Assembly (NCBI GenBank): GCA_028821455.1
Contig: JAPPGE010000047.1
Coordinates: forward strand, 18,161 to 82,160
DNA length: 64,000 bases
From: a bacterium
Lineage (GTDB): Bacteria > Pseudomonadota > Alphaproteobacteria > SP197
Reading direction: 5' to 3'
Numbering within the stretch: position 1 is the stretch's first letter; each line of letters begins with the position of its first letter. The position numbers were made by a program, and so were the translations under genes. Under the pieces are notes generated by a model. It saw only the letters and a program-made list of their open reading frames with translations. It had not been told where the DNA came from and did no database searches. Below are positions 61,725 to 64,000 of this stretch, piece after piece.

Positions 61725-62861
61725 ATGCTCACCCATGACACCGGAGCCCTTGTCGAGAAGCTGTCCAGCCTGGCCAAGCGCGATCTCGCCGATGCCGCGA
61801 CGATGCCAGGCGAGGTCTATGCTTCCCGGAAGTTCTTCGATCTCGAATTGGAGCGGATCTTCGCCAGGGAATGGCACTGCGCCGGGCGTGCCGAGAGCAT
61901 CCCGCGGCCCGGTGACTACCTCACTTGGAGAATCGGAGCGCAACCCGTTGCAGTGGTGCGCCAGAAGGATGGTTCGCTCAAGGCTCTCTCGAACGTTTGC
62001 CGTCATCGCATGATGAAACTTCTCTCGGGCTCCGGGCGGTGCCGGCGTATCGTCTGTCCCTACCACGCCTGGACCTACGACCTCGATGGCAGCCTGCTTG
62101 AGGCACGCCACATGGACAGGACCCGGGGCTTCGATGTCTCAGCGATCTCGTTGCCTCGGGTCCGCTGCGAGGTCTGGCAGGGATGGATCTACGTCACGCT
62201 GGATGCTGACATTCCGACCCCGAAGGAGAGGCTTGCGGGGCTCGAACGCGTGATCGCCGATTATCATGCGGCCGACTATGTCGAGGTCGACAGGCAGGAC
62301 CATGTCTGGAAGACGAACTGGAAGCTCCTCACGGAGAACTTCATGGAGGGCTATCACCTTCCGGTCACGCATCGCCGGACGGTGGGCGCATACTTCCCGG
62401 TTGAAGAAACATGCTTCGGTGACGACGAAGCGGCGTTCACCCACCAGTGGTTCTCCAAGACCCCCGATGCCCCGGTGGGAACTGCGCATCCTCAGAACCG
62501 CAGACTGGAAGGCAGGGCTCGCTCGACATCGGTTCTGGGCACGGTCTTTCCCTGTCACATGTTCGTCCTTGCCCCAGATCATCTGTGGTATCTGAGTCTG
62601 CAGCCCAGGAATCCTGGTGAGATCGACGTGCGTTACGGCCTTGCGTTTGCCCCCGAAGTCATGGCTGATCAGGAGGTTTATGATGCTCGGTTTGAGGAAG
62701 CGAAGGCCTTCCTAGACGCCACCAACGAGGAAGACCGTGTTGTGGTCGAAGCTCTCTGGGAGGGCGTGCAGGCACCGCTAGCGGAACCCGGGCCACTGAG
62801 TTGGCTGGAAAAGGAAAACCTCGACTTTCTGCGCTACATCCTGAGGATGGTGACAGCCTGA
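61725..62861 (+). CDS. Rieske non-heme iron oxygenase, alpha subunit
   Basis: The 378-residue protein is a ring-hydroxylating-type oxygenase alpha subunit. The Rieske [2Fe-2S] ligands are Cys92, His94, Cys111 and His114 (NVCRHRM ... CPYHAWTYDLDG). The mononuclear iron ligands are His211 and His216 (NFMEGYHLPVTH), with Asp337 as the likely third. The Rieske-to-catalytic bridging acid is probably Glu204. Substrate cannot be read from sequence; glycine-betaine/choline/carnitine-type monooxygenases share this layout, as do aromatic dioxygenases. No reductase or ferredoxin gene is nearby, so the electron donor is encoded elsewhere. The start ATG follows a weak GGAGCGG site. Confidence 0.88.
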   Translation: MLTHDTGALVEKLSSLAKRDLADAATMPGEVYASRKFFDLELERIFAREWHCAGRAESIPRPGDYLTWRIGAQPVAVVRQKDGSLKALSNVCRHRMMKLLSGSGRCRRIVCPYHAWTYDLDGSLLEARHMDRTRGFDVSAISLPRVRCEVWQGWIYVTLDADIPTPKERLAGLERVIADYHAADYVEVDRQDHVWKTNWKLLTENFMEGYHLPVTHRRTVGAYFPVEETCFGDDEAAFTHQWFSKTPDAPVGTAHPQNRRLEGRARSTSVLGTVFPCHMFVLAPDHLWYLSLQPRNPGEIDVRYGLAFAPEVMADQEVYDARFEEAKAFLDATNEEDRVVVEALWEGVQAPLAEPGPLSWLEKENLDFLRYILRMVTA

Positions 62862-63127
62862 GGTCACCCGCCGTCAGCTGAATCAGAAGACCGCCACGTG
62901 CCGAGCCCTGCAGGAACCGAGCGAAACACATCGAGCGATCAAGATGGCAATGTGCCGGACGGGCGCCAGCGAACGCATCGTGAGATTGTCGGTTCGCGTA
63001 CGAGTGGTGATCAGGTCAATCGCCCCGTTCTGATGTTGGATGTCGTTCTTGCGCTTGCGGGCCGCCACACTGCTGCGCAGACCGGCCCGATGATGCTCTG
63101 AGGGTGGGAAGGCGGGTCACCGAAGGC
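62862..63127. other. Intergenic region between the oxygenase and toxin-antitoxin genes
   Basis: No reliable gene is visible on either strand in this stretch of about 265 nt; short open frames lack domains and ribosome-binding sites. It ends at the toxin-antitoxin promoter. It marks the transition to the accessory end of the window. Confidence 0.5.
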
Positions 63128-63162
63128 TTGCAATGTATTCGTTTTTGATTAATTTGAATACA
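63128..63162 (+). promoter_or_regulatory. parDE promoter with inverted-repeat operator
   Basis: TTGCAA (63128-63133), a 16-nt spacer and TAATTT (63150-63155) form a plausible promoter in a markedly AT-rich patch. A perfect 7-bp inverted repeat, TGTATTC (63134-63140) and GAATACA (63156-63162), brackets the -10: one arm directly follows the -35 and the other directly follows the -10. Ribbon-helix-helix antitoxins usually autoregulate through such sites. Confidence 0.55.
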
Positions 63163-63185
63163 AGGAGAATAGGAGATGCCGCGCT

Positions 63186-63440
63186 ATGTCCCGATCGACC
63201 ACGATGACCGTCCGGCTTGGTGGGGCCCTGAGCGACTTCGTGTCGGCCAATGTCGGTGACGACGGGTCCTTCGAGAACGTTAGCGAGTACATCCGCGATT
63301 TGATCAGGCGTGACAAGGAGCGGGCTGAAGCCGAAGCCTTCGACCGACTGAAGACCGAACTGACCCATGCCTTCGCAGCACCTGAAAAGACGTATCAGCC
63401 ACTGACCGCAGCCGAGACCATTGCGCGGAACCGGAACTGA
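63186..63440 (+). CDS. ParD-like ribbon-helix-helix antitoxin
   Basis: The 84-residue protein has a ribbon-helix-helix DNA-binding N-terminus (STTMTVRLGGALSDFVSANV, then GSFENVSEYIRDLIRRDKER) and a C-terminal arm likely to wrap the toxin (LTAAETIARNRN at the end). This is the usual ParD/CopG-type layout. The start is ATG 63186 with AGGAG 10 nt upstream; ATG 63204 is a possible shorter start. A competing ATG at 63176 in another frame has its own AAGGAG. The toxin gene follows after 3 nt. Confidence 0.85.
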   Translation: MSRSTTMTVRLGGALSDFVSANVGDDGSFENVSEYIRDLIRRDKERAEAEAFDRLKTELTHAFAAPEKTYQPLTAAETIARNRN

Positions 63441-63443
63441 CCC

Positions 63444-63761
63444 GTGGCAGCCATCCGTATCCAGGATGGAGCATCCCATCGCCTCGATGACATCTATTGC
63501 TACACCCGCGACAGGTGGGGTGAGGATCAGGCCGAGAAATACATCACCGGCCTGTTCGCGGCCTTCGACAAGATCGCCACGCACGGTGTCGTGTCAAAGC
63601 CCATCCCGGCCGAGTTTGGTGTCGACGGGTACTTCTTTCGCTACGAGCGCCATTTCGTCTACTGGCGTCATCTTTGTAGTGGTGACATCGGGATCGTAAC
63701 CATCCTGCATGAGCGGATGCATCAGATCGACCGCTTCCGGGATGACTTCGGACTCGGCTGA
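63444..63761 (+). CDS. ParE/RelE-superfamily toxin
   Basis: The 105-residue protein has the ParE pattern: an N-terminal helix pair (DGASHRLDDIYCYTRDRWGEDQAEKYI), then a strand with YFFRYERHFVYWRH and a final strand with IVTILHERMHQIDRFRDDF. ParE toxins typically poison DNA gyrase, while RelE toxins cut mRNA; the HxxRM-like HERMH and helix pattern favour ParE, but I cannot be sure. Start GTG at 63444, 3 nt after the antitoxin stop. Confidence 0.82.
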   Translation: MAAIRIQDGASHRLDDIYCYTRDRWGEDQAEKYITGLFAAFDKIATHGVVSKPIPAEFGVDGYFFRYERHFVYWRHLCSGDIGIVTILHERMHQIDRFRDDFGLG

Positions 63762-63920
63762 TCAGCTGATTTCGAACGGACGTCAGATTTGCGCAGGATT
63801 TCGCGTTGTACCTGGGTCGGACGAAAACTGGGGCGCTTGGGCATTCGACCGAATGGAACCGCGCCCCAATCATGCTGGAATGTTGTCAAGCCTCGATGGC
63901 TGTCCGGCCAGGTCAGTTGG

Positions 63921-64000
63921 TTACCACGCGCCCGTGTTCGGCATGGAGACCCAGGGTTCACAGGGTTCGAGTGCGGCACCCTTCTGCAGCAGTTCGATGG
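63921..64000 (-). CDS. C-terminal end of an unrecognised gene (cut by window edge)
   Basis: Reading the minus strand from the window edge gives an open frame of about 25 residues that ends LEPCEPWVSMPNTGAW and a TAA stop. The composition looks like real protein, and the gene would run convergently toward the toxin gene. The piece is too short to name. An overlapping longer minus-strand frame (63722-63979) has a low-complexity composition that looks less like protein. Confidence 0.3.
   Translation of the reverse strand, partial: IELLQKGAALEPCEPWVSMPNTGAW

Noticed and set aside
62883-63101. Short ORFs on both strands between the oxygenase and parDE
   Set aside because: No ribosome-binding site, no recognisable domain and overlapping frames of similar length on both strands, so coding is not supported.
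63722-63979. 85-codon minus-strand ORF near the right edge
   Set aside because: Composition is proline/arginine/serine-rich shadow-like, it overlaps the toxin 3' end and a different minus-strand frame reads better at the window edge.

Overview
The window is a densely packed, high-GC stretch of an alphaproteobacterial chromosome. The placement is inferred from gene content and order, not from a marker gene or a search. The supporting blocks are bamE / cytochrome bc1 chaperone / YceD / rpmF-plsX-fabH-ihfA-merR; an uninterrupted 14-gene nuo cluster followed by birA-coaX-rnj-mce-DUF1467-proS-lolC-lolD; a short alphaproteobacterial-type ProS; RNase J; and a K+-independent membrane pyrophosphatase. 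A Rhodospirillales-like organism is my best guess. The first ~84 bases are homopolymer-rich and unlike the rest, which suggests a contig end or consensus artefact. The last bases cut into another gene.

Layout. (1) 85-1511: nusB (5' end lost) and thiL. (2) 1717-5095: a zinc-uptake block with the regulator zur, a Zur-box-like palindrome over its promoter, an unrecognised 44-residue membrane ORF, and znuC-znuB-znuA. (3) 5537-8319: hppA with its own promoter and terminator, convergent with bamE. (4) 8362-14793: bc1-assembly chaperone, YceD/DUF177, rpmF, plsX, fabH, ihfA, a MerR-type regulator, tRNA-Pro, a methyltransferase and the NAD(P)HX repair enzyme. (5) 14879-21585: tRNA-Leu, the protein quality-control series tig-clpP-clpX-lon, the HU gene, tRNA-Val and tRNA-Asp. 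(6) 21631-35621: complex I, nuoA to nuoN. (7) 35627-43418: birA, coaX, rnj, mce, DUF1467, tag, proS, lolC, lolD. (8) 43746-61399: dnaE, then rpsB-tsf-pyrH-frr-uppS-cdsA-dxr-rseP-bamA-skp-lpxD-fabZ-lpxA-lpxI-lpxB, which joins translation to isoprenoid, phospholipid, lipid A and outer-membrane assembly. (9) 61725-64000: a more accessory tail with a lone Rieske oxygenase, a ParD/ParE-type toxin-antitoxin pair with its own operator, and the C-terminal end of an unrecognised gene.

Most neighbouring genes overlap by a few bases (ATGA, GTGA, TTGA or TGATG junctions), so translational coupling is widespread. Three of the four tRNA genes sit 21-65 nt upstream of a protein gene with no visible terminator between them.

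I found no clearly novel multi-gene system. Nearly everything is conserved housekeeping. The items most worth a second look are the small membrane ORF inside the Zur/Znu operon, the tRNA-to-mRNA junctions, the cysteine cluster in LpxB, the ParDE promoter/operator with two competing start sites, and the methyltransferase directly after tRNA-Pro.
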